From: Novosphingobium sp. KA1
GTDB lineage: Bacteria; Pseudomonadota; Alphaproteobacteria; Sphingomonadales; Sphingomonadaceae
Length of the DNA stretch: 64,000 nucleotides
Direction: 5' to 3'
Assembly: GCF_017309955.1 (NCBI RefSeq)
Contig: NZ_CP021247.1
Coordinates: forward strand, 1,699,001-1,763,000
The notes below the pieces were generated by a model that was given only the letters and a program-made list of their open reading frames with translations, made no database searches and was not told the DNA's origin. The position numbers were made by a program, and so were the translations under genes. Positions 27,788-37,225 of the stretch are shown in pieces; within the stretch, counting starts at the first letter, position 1, and every line of letters begins with the position of its first letter.

Positions 27788-28735
27788 ATGATCTCGTTTC
27801 TTGAATTCGAAAAGCCGATCGCGGAACTGGAAGCGCGCATTGCCGAACTGCGCGCCACCGCCAGCGGCAGCGATCTCGACATCGCGTCCGAGATCGGCCG
27901 TCTGGAAAAGAAGAGCGCGGCGCTGCTGAGCGGCACCTACGCCAAGCTCTCACCCTGGCAGAAGACGCAAGTGGCGCGCCATCCGCAGCGCCCCCACTTC
28001 GTGGACTACCTCGCGCTCGGCTTTACCGAGTTCGTGCCGCTGGGCGGTGACCGTCTCTATGGCGAAGACCAGGCGATCATCGGCGGTCTGGCCAAGCTCA
28101 ATGGCCGCAAGGTCATGCTGATCGGCCACGAGAAGGGTTCGGACACCACCTCGCGCATCCGCCACAACTTCGGCATGGCCAAGCCCGAAGGCTACCGCAA
28201 GGCGATCCGCCTGATGGAAATGGCCGGCAAGTTCGGCCTGCCGGTGGTCACGCTGGTCGATACCGCCGGCGCTTTCCCCGGCGTCGAGGCCGAGGAACGC
28301 GGTCAGGCGGAAGCGATCGCCCGTTCGATCGAGGCCTGCCTCGGCGTGCCGGTGCCGATGGTTTCGGCTATCGTCGGCGAGGGCGGCTCGGGCGGCGCGG
28401 TGGCGCTGGCCGCGGCCGACCGCGTGCTGATGCTGGAACACTCGATCTACTCGGTGATCTCGCCCGAGGGCGCCTCGTCGATTCTCTGGCGCACGCCGGA
28501 CAAGGCCCCCGACGCGGCCGAGGCGATGAAGGTGACGGCGCAGGACCTGCTCTCGCTCGGCGTGATCGAGCGCGTGGTGGCGGAGCCGACCGGCGGCGCC
28601 CACCGCGATGCCGGCAAGACCGCGCAGGCGCTACTGGGCGCGATCGAGCAGGAACTCGACGTGCTCTCCGCATTGCCGACCGGCGACCTGCTGGCCCGCC
28701 GCGAGGAACGCTTCCTGAAGATCGGGCGGGCCTGA
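27788..28735 (+). CDS. accA: Acetyl-CoA carboxylase carboxyltransferase subunit alpha
   Basis: The 315-residue subunit starts with the LEFEKPIAELE helix and contains LYGEDQAIIGGLA, GHEKGSDT, LVDTAGAFPG and GEGGSGGA, the latter two building the oxyanion pockets for the transferase reaction. It completes the operon. A GC-rich hairpin with a T-rich tail at 28775-28813 probably ends the transcript. Confidence 0.97.
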   Translation: MISFLEFEKPIAELEARIAELRATASGSDLDIASEIGRLEKKSAALLSGTYAKLSPWQKTQVARHPQRPHFVDYLALGFTEFVPLGGDRLYGEDQAIIGGLAKLNGRKVMLIGHEKGSDTTSRIRHNFGMAKPEGYRKAIRLMEMAGKFGLPVVTLVDTAGAFPGVEAEERGQAEAIARSIEACLGVPVPMVSAIVGEGGSGGAVALAAADRVLMLEHSIYSVISPEGASSILWRTPDKAPDAAEAMKVTAQDLLSLGVIERVVAEPTGGAHRDAGKTAQALLGAIEQELDVLSALPTGDLLARREERFLKIGRA

Positions 28736-28774
28736 GTTCTGGGCCTGAGTCCAGGCTTTCATCCAAGAGTTCGC

Positions 28775-28813
28775 ACGGGGCGGGGAGGGCAGGGCTCTTC
28801 CCGCCCCGTTTGC
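28775..28813 (+). terminator. Rho-independent-type terminator after accA
   Basis: ACGGGGCGGG (28775-28784) pairs perfectly with CCCGCCCCGT (28800-28809), and TTGCGTTT follows. It lies 40 bases after the accA stop and before the promoter region of the carbohydrate locus. Confidence 0.75.
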
Positions 28814-28931
28814 GTTTGGGCACCGTAATTTTGCGTGTCCGATTATATAAAAACATTTGGCTTTTTGTCCCGGTACGTGTTTGGTGTCCGAGAAAGCCCG
28901 AAATCGGGCCGCGACATGGAAAGGGACGAGG

Positions 28932-31900
28932 ATGAGCAACGGGGCGAATGTGCGCGCGCGCACGGCATGGATGGGGGCTTGCGCTCTCGCGGTCATCGCC
29001 GCTTCGCAGGCGGCAACCGCGCAAGTGGCCGGGCCTTTCGACCTTGCCGTGATCCCCGCCAGCCCCGTCTGGTCGCGCGACGTCACCGTTCCGGCGGGCG
29101 ACTGGACACTGTCCTTCTGGGCCTCGCTCGACGGCGCTGACGGCGGCACGCTGGCAGCGCTTGCTAGCAAGGACAGCGATACGGCACTCGTTTCGGTCGC
29201 GGTGACCGGCGGCAAGCCGGTGCTCGCCGCCAATGGCCAGACTGCCAGCGGCACCGCCCTGCGCGGCGGCCAGTGGCACCATTTCGCGCTGGTCAGCAGT
29301 GCCAAGGGCCTGACGCTTTCGGTCGACGGCAAGGCTGCCGCCACGCTCGCGCGGCCGCTACCCGCGCAGCCTGCCCGCCTGCTGGTCGGTTCCGCGCCGG
29401 CCCCCGCTGCCCGTCTCGCCGGCCTGCGTCTCGATGCCGGCATTATCAAGGCCACCGGCGCGCAGCCCGATGCCGCGCTGATCCAGTTCGCCGAAACCAG
29501 CCCGCGCTGGCCCTTGCAGGTGCGCCAGATGCAGGGTCAGGTCACCCCGCAGCCCGCATCGACGCTGCCGCACGGGGCCGCGCCGGACAAGCCGGTTGCC
29601 AAGCCGGTGCCGCAAGTCACGCCGCTCGCTGAAGCGGGTGCCGGCAAGTGGACGCTGCAGAAGTGGATGCTCGCCGCCGCGCCGGACGTGAACGGCAATG
29701 CCGCCGCGATCTCGCGCCCCGGCTTCGGCGACACCAGGTGGTATGCCGCCACCGTTCCCGGCACCGTGCTGACCACGCTGGTCGATCGCGGCGTCTATCC
29801 GGACCCCGCGCATGGCCTCAACAACCTCGTCATCCCCGAGAAGCTGGCGCATCAGGACTACTGGTACCGCACCGAGTTCGACCTGCCCGCAGGCGCCTCT
29901 GGCCGCCACCTCGAACTGCTGCTGAACGGCGTCAACTTCGCATCGCAAGTCTGGGTCAACGGCACCGAAGTCGGCACCACCAAGGGCGCCTTCGTGCGCG
30001 GCAAGTTCGATGTTTCGCCGCTGCTGAAGCCGGGCCGCAATGCGATTGCCGTTCGCGTCTCGCCGCCGCCGCGCCCCGGCGTCGCCCATGAGGAATCGCT
30101 GACCGCTGGCGTGGGCGAGAACGGCGGCATGATGATGCTCGACGGGCCGACCTTCGGCGCCTCGGAAGGCTGGGACTGGATCCCGACCATTCGTGACCGC
30201 CAGACCGGGCTCTGGCAGGACGTGCAACTCATCGCCAGCGGCGATGCGAAGATCGGCGATCCGCAAGTCGTCACCACGCTGCCACGCGCGGACAACAGCG
30301 TGGCCGATATCGAGATCACGGTGCCGGTCACCAACTTGTCCGACCGCGCCGTCACCACCACCGTGCGCGCCGCGTTCGACGATGTCGCGGTGGAGCGCCA
30401 GGTGACCGTGCCCGCCCGCCAGTCGGTGGCCGTGCGCTTCTCGCCGGAGACCGACGGCGCGCTTGCGGTGAACAACCCGAAGCTGTGGTGGCCCAACGGC
30501 TACGGCGCCCCGGCGCTGCACATGCTGCACCTGACCACCGCTGTCGACGGCCAGCCGTCCGACAGCAAGGACGTGCGCTTCGGCATGCGTCAGGTGACTT
30601 ATGAAATGTCGCTGGTGGACGGCGAGGGCAAGCTCGACCGCGTTGCCATCGATTTCGAGAAGGCCCGCAAGCTCGGCCAGCATATCGTCGACGAGCGCCA
30701 CGATGCGATCCGGCAGGTGCCGGGCGGCTGGGCTTACTCCTTCGCGGCCGGAGCGGAAAAGTCGCCCGCCGTCACCCCGATCGCCGGGGATGAGGGGCTT
30801 TCGCCCTTCCTCGTGCTGCGCGTCAACGGTGTGCGCATCGCTGCGCGCGGCGGTTCGGTGGGCATGGACGACTTCATGAAGCGCGTCGATCGCGCGCATC
30901 TGGAGCCCTACTTCAAGCTGCACCAGGACGCCCACGTCAACATTATCCGCAACTGGGTAGGCCAGAACACGCAAGGCTCCTTCTTCGATCTGGCTGACGA
31001 ATATGGCCTGATGGTCATGAGCGATTTCTGGGAATCGACGCAGGACTACAACATCGAGGCGCAGGATCCTGTGCTGTTCATGGACAACGCGAAGGACGTG
31101 GTTGCGCGCTTCCGCAACCATCCCTCCATCGTCCTGTGGTTCGGCCGCAACGAAGGCGTGCCGCAGCCGATCCTCAACGAAGGCCTCGACGACATGCTCC
31201 GCAAGGAGGACGGCACGCGGCTCTACATGGCCTCTTCCAACCGCATCAACCTGCACGATTCCGGGCCCTACAACTGGCGTGAGCCGGAGAAGTACTTCAC
31301 CGAATATTCGAAGGGCTTCGCGGTCGAGGTCGGCACCCCCTCGTTCCCGACGCTGGAATCGTGGGAGCGCGCGATCCCGGCCAGCGAGCGCTGGCCGATC
31401 AGCGACACCTGGGCCTATCACGACTGGCACCAGACCGGGAACGGCGCGGTGAAGAGCTTCACCGATGCCATGGACCGCGAATTCGGCAAGCCCACCAGCC
31501 TGCCCGATTTCGAACGCAAGGCGCAGATGCTGGAATACGAAAGCTACCGCGCGATCTTCGAAGGCATGAACGCGGGGCTCTGGACCACCAATTCCGGCCG
31601 CATGCTGTGGATGACGCAGCCGGCATGGCCGAGCTCGGCCTGGCAGGTGTTCTCGTCCGACTACGACACCCACGGCGCGTTCTACGGCATGAAGAAAGCG
31701 TCGGAGCCGGTGCACGTGCAGATGAACCTGCCCGATCACAAGGTGATCCTCGTCAACAACCGCATGGCCGCGCTGCCCGGCGTGACGGTGCGGGCGACGG
31801 TGCAGGCGCTGGACGGGCGCACGCTCGCCACGCGCGACGTGAAGGTGGACGCTGTGGCCGGCAAGGTTGCCGATGCCTTCACGCTGGACCTGGCGCCGCT

Positions 31901-32318
31901 GATGGCTTCGGGGCCGGTGCTGGTGCGTCTGGAAGCGCTGGATAGCGCGGGCGCGCGGATTTCGGACAACTTCTACTGGCAGGCCGCCAGCGACGAGGCA
32001 CTGCAGGCGCTCAGCACGATGGCTCAGGTGCCGCTGACGGGCGCGGCCAAGGTTGGCACCGATGGCAGCGATACGAAGATCGTCGTCACCCTCACCAACC
32101 CCGGCAAGACCGCCGCGATCCAGACCAAGCTCACGCTGTTCGATGCCAAGGGCAAGCAAGTGCTTCCCAGCTACTTCTCGGACAACTATGTCTCTCTGCT
32201 GCCGGGGGAAACCCGCGAGGTGACGGTGACGGCGCCGAGCGCGCTTGCGGGTGGTTCACCCTCGGTCAAGCTGCGCGGCTGGAACGTCGCGGCCCAGACC
32301 ATTGCCGTGGGGAACTGA
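28932..32318 (+). CDS. GH2 glycoside hydrolase, secreted (beta-mannosidase/exo-glucosaminidase-like)
   Basis: The 1128-residue enzyme has a signal peptide ending near ATAQ (residues 1-30), a LamG-like beta-sandwich (about 40-190), then GH2 sandwich domains (with WYRTEFDLP and VWVNGTEVG) and the TIM barrel. The acid/base is E741 in FGRNEG; the nucleophile candidate is E799 in VEVGTP. The pattern is closer to beta-mannosidases and exo-beta-glucosaminidases of GH2 than to beta-galactosidases. ATG 28932 with GGACGAGG upstream is chosen because it gives a proper signal peptide. It begins a three-gene operon with two esterases. A TATA-rich stretch (ATTATATAAAAA) near 28840-28855 is a likely promoter. 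Confidence 0.88.
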   Translation: MSNGANVRARTAWMGACALAVIAASQAATAQVAGPFDLAVIPASPVWSRDVTVPAGDWTLSFWASLDGADGGTLAALASKDSDTALVSVAVTGGKPVLAANGQTASGTALRGGQWHHFALVSSAKGLTLSVDGKAAATLARPLPAQPARLLVGSAPAPAARLAGLRLDAGIIKATGAQPDAALIQFAETSPRWPLQVRQMQGQVTPQPASTLPHGAAPDKPVAKPVPQVTPLAEAGAGKWTLQKWMLAAAPDVNGNAAAISRPGFGDTRWYAATVPGTVLTTLVDRGVYPDPAHGLNNLVIPEKLAHQDYWYRTEFDLPAGASGRHLELLLNGVNFASQVWVNGTEVGTTKGAFVRGKFDVSPLLKPGRNAIAVRVSPPPRPGVAHEESLTAGVGENGGMMMLDGPTFGASEGWDWIPTIRDRQTGLWQDVQLIASGDAKIGDPQVVTTLPRADNSVADIEITVPVTNLSDRAVTTTVRAAFDDVAVERQVTVPARQSVAVRFSPETDGALAVNNPKLWWPNGYGAPALHMLHLTTAVDGQPSDSKDVRFGMRQVTYEMSLVDGEGKLDRVAIDFEKARKLGQHIVDERHDAIRQVPGGWAYSFAAGAEKSPAVTPIAGDEGLSPFLVLRVNGVRIAARGGSVGMDDFMKRVDRAHLEPYFKLHQDAHVNIIRNWVGQNTQGSFFDLADEYGLMVMSDFWESTQDYNIEAQDPVLFMDNAKDVVARFRNHPSIVLWFGRNEGVPQPILNEGLDDMLRKEDGTRLYMASSNRINLHDSGPYNWREPEKYFTEYSKGFAVEVGTPSFPTLESWERAIPASERWPISDTWAYHDWHQTGNGAVKSFTDAMDREFGKPTSLPDFERKAQMLEYESYRAIFEGMNAGLWTTNSGRMLWMTQPAWPSSAWQVFSSDYDTHGAFYGMKKASEPVHVQMNLPDHKVILVNNRMAALPGVTVRATVQALDGRTLATRDVKVDAVAGKVADAFTLDLAPLMASGPVLVRLEALDSAGARISDNFYWQAASDEALQALSTMAQVPLTGAAKVGTDGSDTKIVVTLTNPGKTAAIQTKLTLFDAKGKQVLPSYFSDNYVSLLPGETREVTVTAPSALAGGSPSVKLRGWNVAAQTIAVGN

Positions 32319-32320
32319 TC

Positions 32321-33115
32321 GTGAAGCCTATTCTTGCCTGCCTTGCCCTGACTAGCACTGCCCTGACTGCCACCGTTCTGCCCGCCTCGGCGATGGCGCA
32401 GGCCGCACCGACCGCTCCTGCCGCACCCAATGCCGGGGCGCAGGCGGCGGAGGACCGGCTCCACAACGACTGGGCCTGGACCGCGCGCTATCGCGACGCC
32501 AATGCGGTGGACGCCGCCAAGGCGCCGCGCCCGCGCGTGGTGTTGATGGGCGATTCGATCACCCAGGGCTGGTACGATCTCGACCGTGCCTTCTTCACGC
32601 CGGGGCGGATCGGGCGCGGCATCGGCGGGCAGACCACCTCGCAGATGCTGCTGCGCTTCCGGCAGGACGTGATCGACCTCAAGCCCGATGTCGTCCAGAT
32701 CATGGCCGGCACCAACGACATTGCCAGCAATACCGGCCCGATCAGCGACGAGGCGATTGAGGGCAATTATCGCTCGATGGTGGAACTGGCGCAGGCGCAC
32801 GGCATCCGCGTGATCCTGGCCTCTATCCCGCCCGCGGACCAGTTCCCCTGGCGTCCCGGGCTGGAGACGGGCATGCACATCGTCAAGCTCAACACCTGGC
32901 TGAAGAGCTATGCCGCCAGGACCGGCTCGGTCTACGCCGATTACTGGACGGCGATGAAGGGCTCCGGCCTCGGCGCGCGGGACGGGCTGACCTCGGACCA
33001 CGTGCATCCCACGGCGGCGGGCTACGCGGTGATGGACAAGGTGGCGGAAGCGGCGATCAAGGCCGCGCTCGCCAAGCCCGCGCCGCGTCCTCTGGCGGCA
33101 GCCAGCGTGCCATGA
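32321..33115 (+). CDS. Secreted SGNH/GDSL hydrolase (carbohydrate esterase-like)
   Basis: The 264-residue protein has a signal peptide (cut near AMAQ) and the four SGNH blocks: LMGDSITQGW with the nucleophile Ser, GRGIGGQTT, AGTNDIA, and the Asp/His pair in SDHVHP. It resembles periplasmic acetyl esterases acting on sugars. GTG 32321 follows the GH2 stop by 2 bases, so translation is coupled. Within this locus it would remove O-acetyl groups from oligosaccharides; that role is inferred from context. Confidence 0.87.
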   Translation: MKPILACLALTSTALTATVLPASAMAQAAPTAPAAPNAGAQAAEDRLHNDWAWTARYRDANAVDAAKAPRPRVVLMGDSITQGWYDLDRAFFTPGRIGRGIGGQTTSQMLLRFRQDVIDLKPDVVQIMAGTNDIASNTGPISDEAIEGNYRSMVELAQAHGIRVILASIPPADQFPWRPGLETGMHIVKLNTWLKSYAARTGSVYADYWTAMKGSGLGARDGLTSDHVHPTAAGYAVMDKVAEAAIKAALAKPAPRPLAAASVP

Positions 33116-34566
33116 GCCTGGCGCTCGCCGCGCTGGCGCTGGCCTCCGCTTCGGCCGCCGCGCCCGTCGTCCAGACCGAGGCGGGCGCCGTCGAAGGCGA
33201 GAGCGGCGCGGACGGGCGCGCAATGTTTCGCGGCATTCCCTTCGCCGCGCCGCCGCTGGGGGACTTGCGCTTCCGCGCGCCGCAACAGGTAAAGCATTGG
33301 CAGGGCACACGGCAGGCGGTGAAGTCCGCGCCCGCCTGCCTGCAGGTCGATTACGGCTGGAACAGCGAGGCGGCGGCGAACCAGTCGGAAGACTGCCTCT
33401 ACCTCGACGTCGCGACGCCGACGCTCCATCCCGCCAAGCCCTTGCCGGTCATGGTGTGGATCCACGGCGGCGGCAACCGCGCAGGCGGCGGGCCCGGCCC
33501 GGCCGCCTCGCCGATCGTGGCGCGCGGGGTGGTGCTGGTCAGCGTGCAGTACCGGCTTTCCGCGCTGGGCTTTATGTCGCATCCGGCGCTGGGCGAGCAG
33601 TCCGGCAATTACGGGCTGATGGACCAGCAGGCGGGCCTGCGCTGGGTGCAGGCCAATATCGCCCGCTTCGGCGGCGATCCGGCCAATGTGACGATCTTCG
33701 GCGAATCCGCAGGAGCGCAGGACGTTGGCCTGCAGATGCTCTCGCCCGGCGCCAAGGGCCTGTTCCATAAGGCGATCGAGGAGAGCGGTACGGCCGGGTT
33801 CGGCCTGCCGCCGCGCTCGCTGGCAGAGAACGAGGCGCTGGGCGACATGATTGCCAAGGCCGCGGGCGCTCCTGCTCATGCCACCGCGGCGCAGCTGCGC
33901 GCTCTGCCTGCCAAGGCACTGATCGAGGCCGCCGAGCATGCCGATGTGCCGAACCTCGACGATGACAGCTTTATCTGGCTGCAGGCGGTGGTCGACGGCA
34001 AGGTGCTCACCGAGACCCCCGAGGCTTCGCTGGCGAAGGGTGTGGGCCGCGCCATTCCGCTGATTCTCGGCATCAACCGTCTCGAACTCGGCCTCTACGG
34101 CACGCCCGAACGGGCCATCGCGCAGGGTTTTGGCGATAACGCAGCCGCCGCCATGCACGCTTACGGTCTCACCCCCGGCAGCGCGCCCGCGGCCGATCTG
34201 CCGCTGCGGCTGGCGAACGACCTGACGTTCCGCTGCCCTTCGCTCCATGTCGCCGCCCGGCATGCGCGCAGCGGCGGGACGGCCTGGCACTACCAGTTCG
34301 ACATCGACGGGCCGGACGGTAAGCCGGTGACGCATGGCTCGGAAATCCGCTTCGTGCTCGCCGGGGACGGCGCGGCTGCCGATGCCCTGGCCCCGCTCGC
34401 CGCCTACTGGGTGAACTTTGCCCGCACCGGCAATCCGAACGGGAAGGGCCTGCCGCAGTGGCCGCGTTTCGGCGCCGGGGCTGCAAGCCTTGAATTCACC
34501 GCCACGGGGCCGCGAGAGGTCGAGGGGCTGTCGGCGCAGACTTGCGCGCTGCGCTCGGCTCCCTGA
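33112..34566 (+). CDS. Secreted type-B carboxylesterase
   Basis: The 484-residue alpha/beta-hydrolase has a signal peptide, the oxyanion-hole motif WIHGGGN, the nucleophile elbow FGESAG and a catalytic-type His in VTHGSEIRF. EDCLYLDV is the usual carboxylesterase signature. It overlaps the SGNH gene by 4 bases (ATGA). Together the two esterases suggest that the substrate of the locus is acylated. Confidence 0.9.
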   Translation: MSLALAALALASASAAAPVVQTEAGAVEGESGADGRAMFRGIPFAAPPLGDLRFRAPQQVKHWQGTRQAVKSAPACLQVDYGWNSEAAANQSEDCLYLDVATPTLHPAKPLPVMVWIHGGGNRAGGGPGPAASPIVARGVVLVSVQYRLSALGFMSHPALGEQSGNYGLMDQQAGLRWVQANIARFGGDPANVTIFGESAGAQDVGLQMLSPGAKGLFHKAIEESGTAGFGLPPRSLAENEALGDMIAKAAGAPAHATAAQLRALPAKALIEAAEHADVPNLDDDSFIWLQAVVDGKVLTETPEASLAKGVGRAIPLILGINRLELGLYGTPERAIAQGFGDNAAAAMHAYGLTPGSAPAADLPLRLANDLTFRCPSLHVAARHARSGGTAWHYQFDIDGPDGKPVTHGSEIRFVLAGDGAAADALAPLAAYWVNFARTGNPNGKGLPQWPRFGAGAASLEFTATGPREVEGLSAQTCALRSAP

Positions 34567-34598
34567 ATGGATGTCCGGGCCGGTGGCCCGGACATCGA

Positions 34599-35507
34599 TC
34601 AGGCCTCGCCGACATCCCAGAGCAGCGCGGCGCCGCGCACGCCCGAACTGTCGCCCCAGCGTGCCTGCACAACGCTGCCGGTCCAGGCGCCCGAGAACGT
34701 GCGCAGGCGGATCGCTTCGGCAAGTCCCTCGTAGATCGGCGCGACGTTCGACATGCCGCCGCCCAGCACGATGGCATCGGGATCGAGCAGGTTGGCGACC
34801 ACCGAGAGCCCGCGCGCCAGCCGGTCGCGGTAGCGCTCCAGCGCCACCATCGCCTCGGGATCGCCGTTGACGGCGGCCTCGACGATGGCGGGGGGATCAA
34901 GCTCGCGCCCGGTCGCGGCGGCAAAGGCGCGGCGGAAGCCGGTGCCCGAGACCCACGATTCGAAACAGCCGCTGAGCCCGCACCAGCACTTCGGCGCGGG
35001 CAGTTCGTCGGCGCCGGGATCGGGTAGCGGCATGTGGCCGAGTTCGCCGCCGAGGCCGTGGGCGCCGTCCACCAGCGTACGGCCGATCACCACGCCGCCG
35101 CCGCATCCGGTGCCGACGATCAGGCCAAACACCGAATGGTGGCCCGCCGCCGCCCCGTCGATCGCTTCGGAAAGCGCAAAGCAGTTGGCATCGTTGGCAA
35201 GCCGCACTTCGCGTGCCAGCGCCGTCTCGAGATCGCGCAGGAACGGGCGGCCATTGAGATAGACCGAGTTGGCGTTGCGCATCAGTCCGGTGGCCCGCAC
35301 CAGCGAGCCGGGGGTGCCGATGCCGATCCGGGCGCTGCGGCCCAGCCGGGTTTCGACCGCACCGACGAGTTCGCGCAAGGTCGCGAGCGCGGTATCGTAG
35401 TCGCGCGGGGTGTCGGTGCGCTGGCGGTGCAGCACATCGCCCCCTTCGTCGAGCACGGCCGCCTCGATCTTGGTGCCGCCGAAATCGATGCCGATGCGCA
35501 GCGTCAC
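34599..35507 (-). CDS. ROK-family sugar kinase (fructokinase/mannokinase/N-acetylglucosamine kinase-like)
   Basis: The 302-residue kinase phosphorylates a hexose with ATP. It has the phosphate-binding GIDFGGTKIE, GIGTPGSL, NDANCFALSE with the catalytic Asp, VGTGCGGG, and the ROK zinc site GHMPLPD followed by CWCGLSGCFES. The sequence is nearest to the Mak/NagK branch, so fructose, mannose or N-acetylglucosamine are candidates. Start is GTG 35507. It lies back-to-back with the esterase operon and downstream of its presumed regulator, 162 bases away. Confidence 0.9.
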   Translation of the reverse strand: MTLRIGIDFGGTKIEAAVLDEGGDVLHRQRTDTPRDYDTALATLRELVGAVETRLGRSARIGIGTPGSLVRATGLMRNANSVYLNGRPFLRDLETALAREVRLANDANCFALSEAIDGAAAGHHSVFGLIVGTGCGGGVVIGRTLVDGAHGLGGELGHMPLPDPGADELPAPKCWCGLSGCFESWVSGTGFRRAFAAATGRELDPPAIVEAAVNGDPEAMVALERYRDRLARGLSVVANLLDPDAIVLGGGMSNVAPIYEGLAEAIRLRTFSGAWTGSVVQARWGDSSGVRGAALLWDVGEA

Positions 35508-35669
35508 AGTGCCGCCCAGCGGTTCAGCGCAGAGCGCTTCAGAGGTTGCGCCAAGCGCTTCATAGGTCTCTCCCGTCGCGGTCGCGCGGCCTTGTGCCCG
35601 GCGCGTTCCGCCCGAATTTCACGATCGACCTATCATGGCAGCAAGATTGATTAAGACAAATTCTTTTTT

Positions 35670-37010
35670 TTAGACAGCGGGAGCGCGGCCCGCCTGCATC
35701 AGGATCGCGTCCGAAGGTAGCAGTTGATCGAGGAAGGGCAGGATTGCGGCGCCGATCGCGGGGGCATCGCTGGCCATTTGCGCGGGCTGGACGGGAACCC
35801 GCACCGGCATCGGCACTTGCGCCAGCGCGGCCTCGATCCGGGCGGAAAGCCGCTCGATCAGCGGCACCGGCAGGCGCCCGCCGATGAGGATGGCATCGGG
35901 ATCGAGCAGGCAGGTGACCGCCACCAGCGGGGCGGTCAGGGCGCGGGTGGCATCGGCGATCCACTGGTCGACAGTGGTCGCCATGACCGGGTCGAGCGCC
36001 AGCAGGTCGTCGAGCCTTTCCAGGCTGCGTCCGGCCTGCTCCAGCCGCTCCTCGATGGCGGACAGCGATACCGTGTCCTGTACCAGGGCCCCCGGGAAGG
36101 GGCCTGCCGGGTCGGGCAAGAGGCCGATTTCGCCGCTGCGCAGCCTTGCGCCGCGGTAGTAGCTGCCGTCGATCACCGGGCCGCCGCCAAGCCCGGCGGT
36201 GATCAGTACGTAGAAGAAGCTGGCGCGGTCCTGCCCGCCAACGCCTTGCGCCTCGCCGAGCGCGGCCGCTGCCGCGTCGTTGTCGACATGGACCGGCCAG
36301 GGCAGCACGTCCTTGAGCAGCTGCGCGAAATCGACCGCGCTCCAGCGCTCGTAACCGGCGGGCTTGTGCGGCAGGGCGATGCCGCCGAGATCGTCGGGCC
36401 GGGCAACGCCGACGCCGAGCACGCGGCCGGGGTCGACCCCGCCGGCGGCCAGCAATCCGCCGAGTTCCTCGGCAATGATGGCGACCACGTCCTCGGGCAG
36501 CGCAAAGCGCACCTCACGGGTGACGCGGCTGCGCACGTCACCGGCCAGATCGAGGGTGACGAGGGTGATGTGGTCGCGGTCGACATTGAGGCCGATCGCG
36601 AAGGCGCCTTCGGGATGGATCGCCAGCCGCAGCGCGGGCTGGCCGCGGCCGCCGTGCTTGCGGCCCAATTGCGCGACGAGGCCCATGTCCTCGAGCCGGG
36701 TGGTGATGTTGGCGATGGTCGGCGGGGTCAGCCCGGTCTGCTGGGCCAGCGCGATGCGGGTGGTCTCGCCGGAGAGGCGGATCGCCTGAAGCACGATCCG
36801 CTGGTTGTAATCGCTCGCCCGCGCCAGATTCGTTCCCGACAGCGAGACCGCCAGCCGCATGCCGGCCGGCAGTTTGCCTGCGGCGGGATTTCCGTTTTGT
36901 GGCAACGATGTCACGGTCGCGGCGTCGGCCATCTCATCCGGGAGGGAGCCCTCGCCGCGCGGTTTTCCGCCGGGCTCGGGCATCTTGCGGGTGCGATCCT
37001 CTCTTTTCAT
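35670..37010 (-). CDS. ROK-type transcriptional repressor (NagC/XylR-like)
   Basis: The 446-residue protein has an N-terminal winged helix (about 65-130: RIALAQQTGLTPPTIANIT) and a ROK sugar-sensing domain (about 140-430) with degraded kinase motifs (GVARPDDLGG in place of G.G.PG). It probably represses the adjacent receptor-hydrolase operons until a sugar binds. The first ~45 residues are unusually polar, and a later start is possible. The AT-rich run just upstream (37045-37068), in the gap to the divergent receptor gene, is a good place for an operator. Confidence 0.88.
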   Translation of the reverse strand: MKREDRTRKMPEPGGKPRGEGSLPDEMADAATVTSLPQNGNPAAGKLPAGMRLAVSLSGTNLARASDYNQRIVLQAIRLSGETTRIALAQQTGLTPPTIANITTRLEDMGLVAQLGRKHGGRGQPALRLAIHPEGAFAIGLNVDRDHITLVTLDLAGDVRSRVTREVRFALPEDVVAIIAEELGGLLAAGGVDPGRVLGVGVARPDDLGGIALPHKPAGYERWSAVDFAQLLKDVLPWPVHVDNDAAAAALGEAQGVGGQDRASFFYVLITAGLGGGPVIDGSYYRGARLRSGEIGLLPDPAGPFPGALVQDTVSLSAIEERLEQAGRSLERLDDLLALDPVMATTVDQWIADATRALTAPLVAVTCLLDPDAILIGGRLPVPLIERLSARIEAALAQVPMPVRVPVQPAQMASDAPAIGAAILPFLDQLLPSDAILMQAGRAPAV

Positions 37011-37225
37011 GGCTCCTGACTACATCCACTCCGCTGCGCAAACTAACAAAAAAGAAAAAATTTAAGTTGACGGACATGGGGCTTTGGGCGGATGTCTAGG
37101 GCAACACGAGGCAGCAGAACCCTCGTGGCGGGAGAGAGCAGTCGCACGGCAAGAAGCCGGTACCCCTCTCCGCATGCACAAATGAGGCGCCACGCGACAC
37201 GCGGGCGAGGAGAGGAGTTGAGGGA

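Noticed and set aside
29358..32159. A 930-codon open frame antisense to the GH2 gene
   Set aside because: It mirrors the GH2 codons, is rich in His, Arg and Val with no motif, and lacks a start context.
34599..37010. Two ROK sugar kinases
   Set aside because: Only the first has intact kinase and zinc motifs; the second has an N-terminal winged helix and degraded kinase motifs, so it is a regulator.
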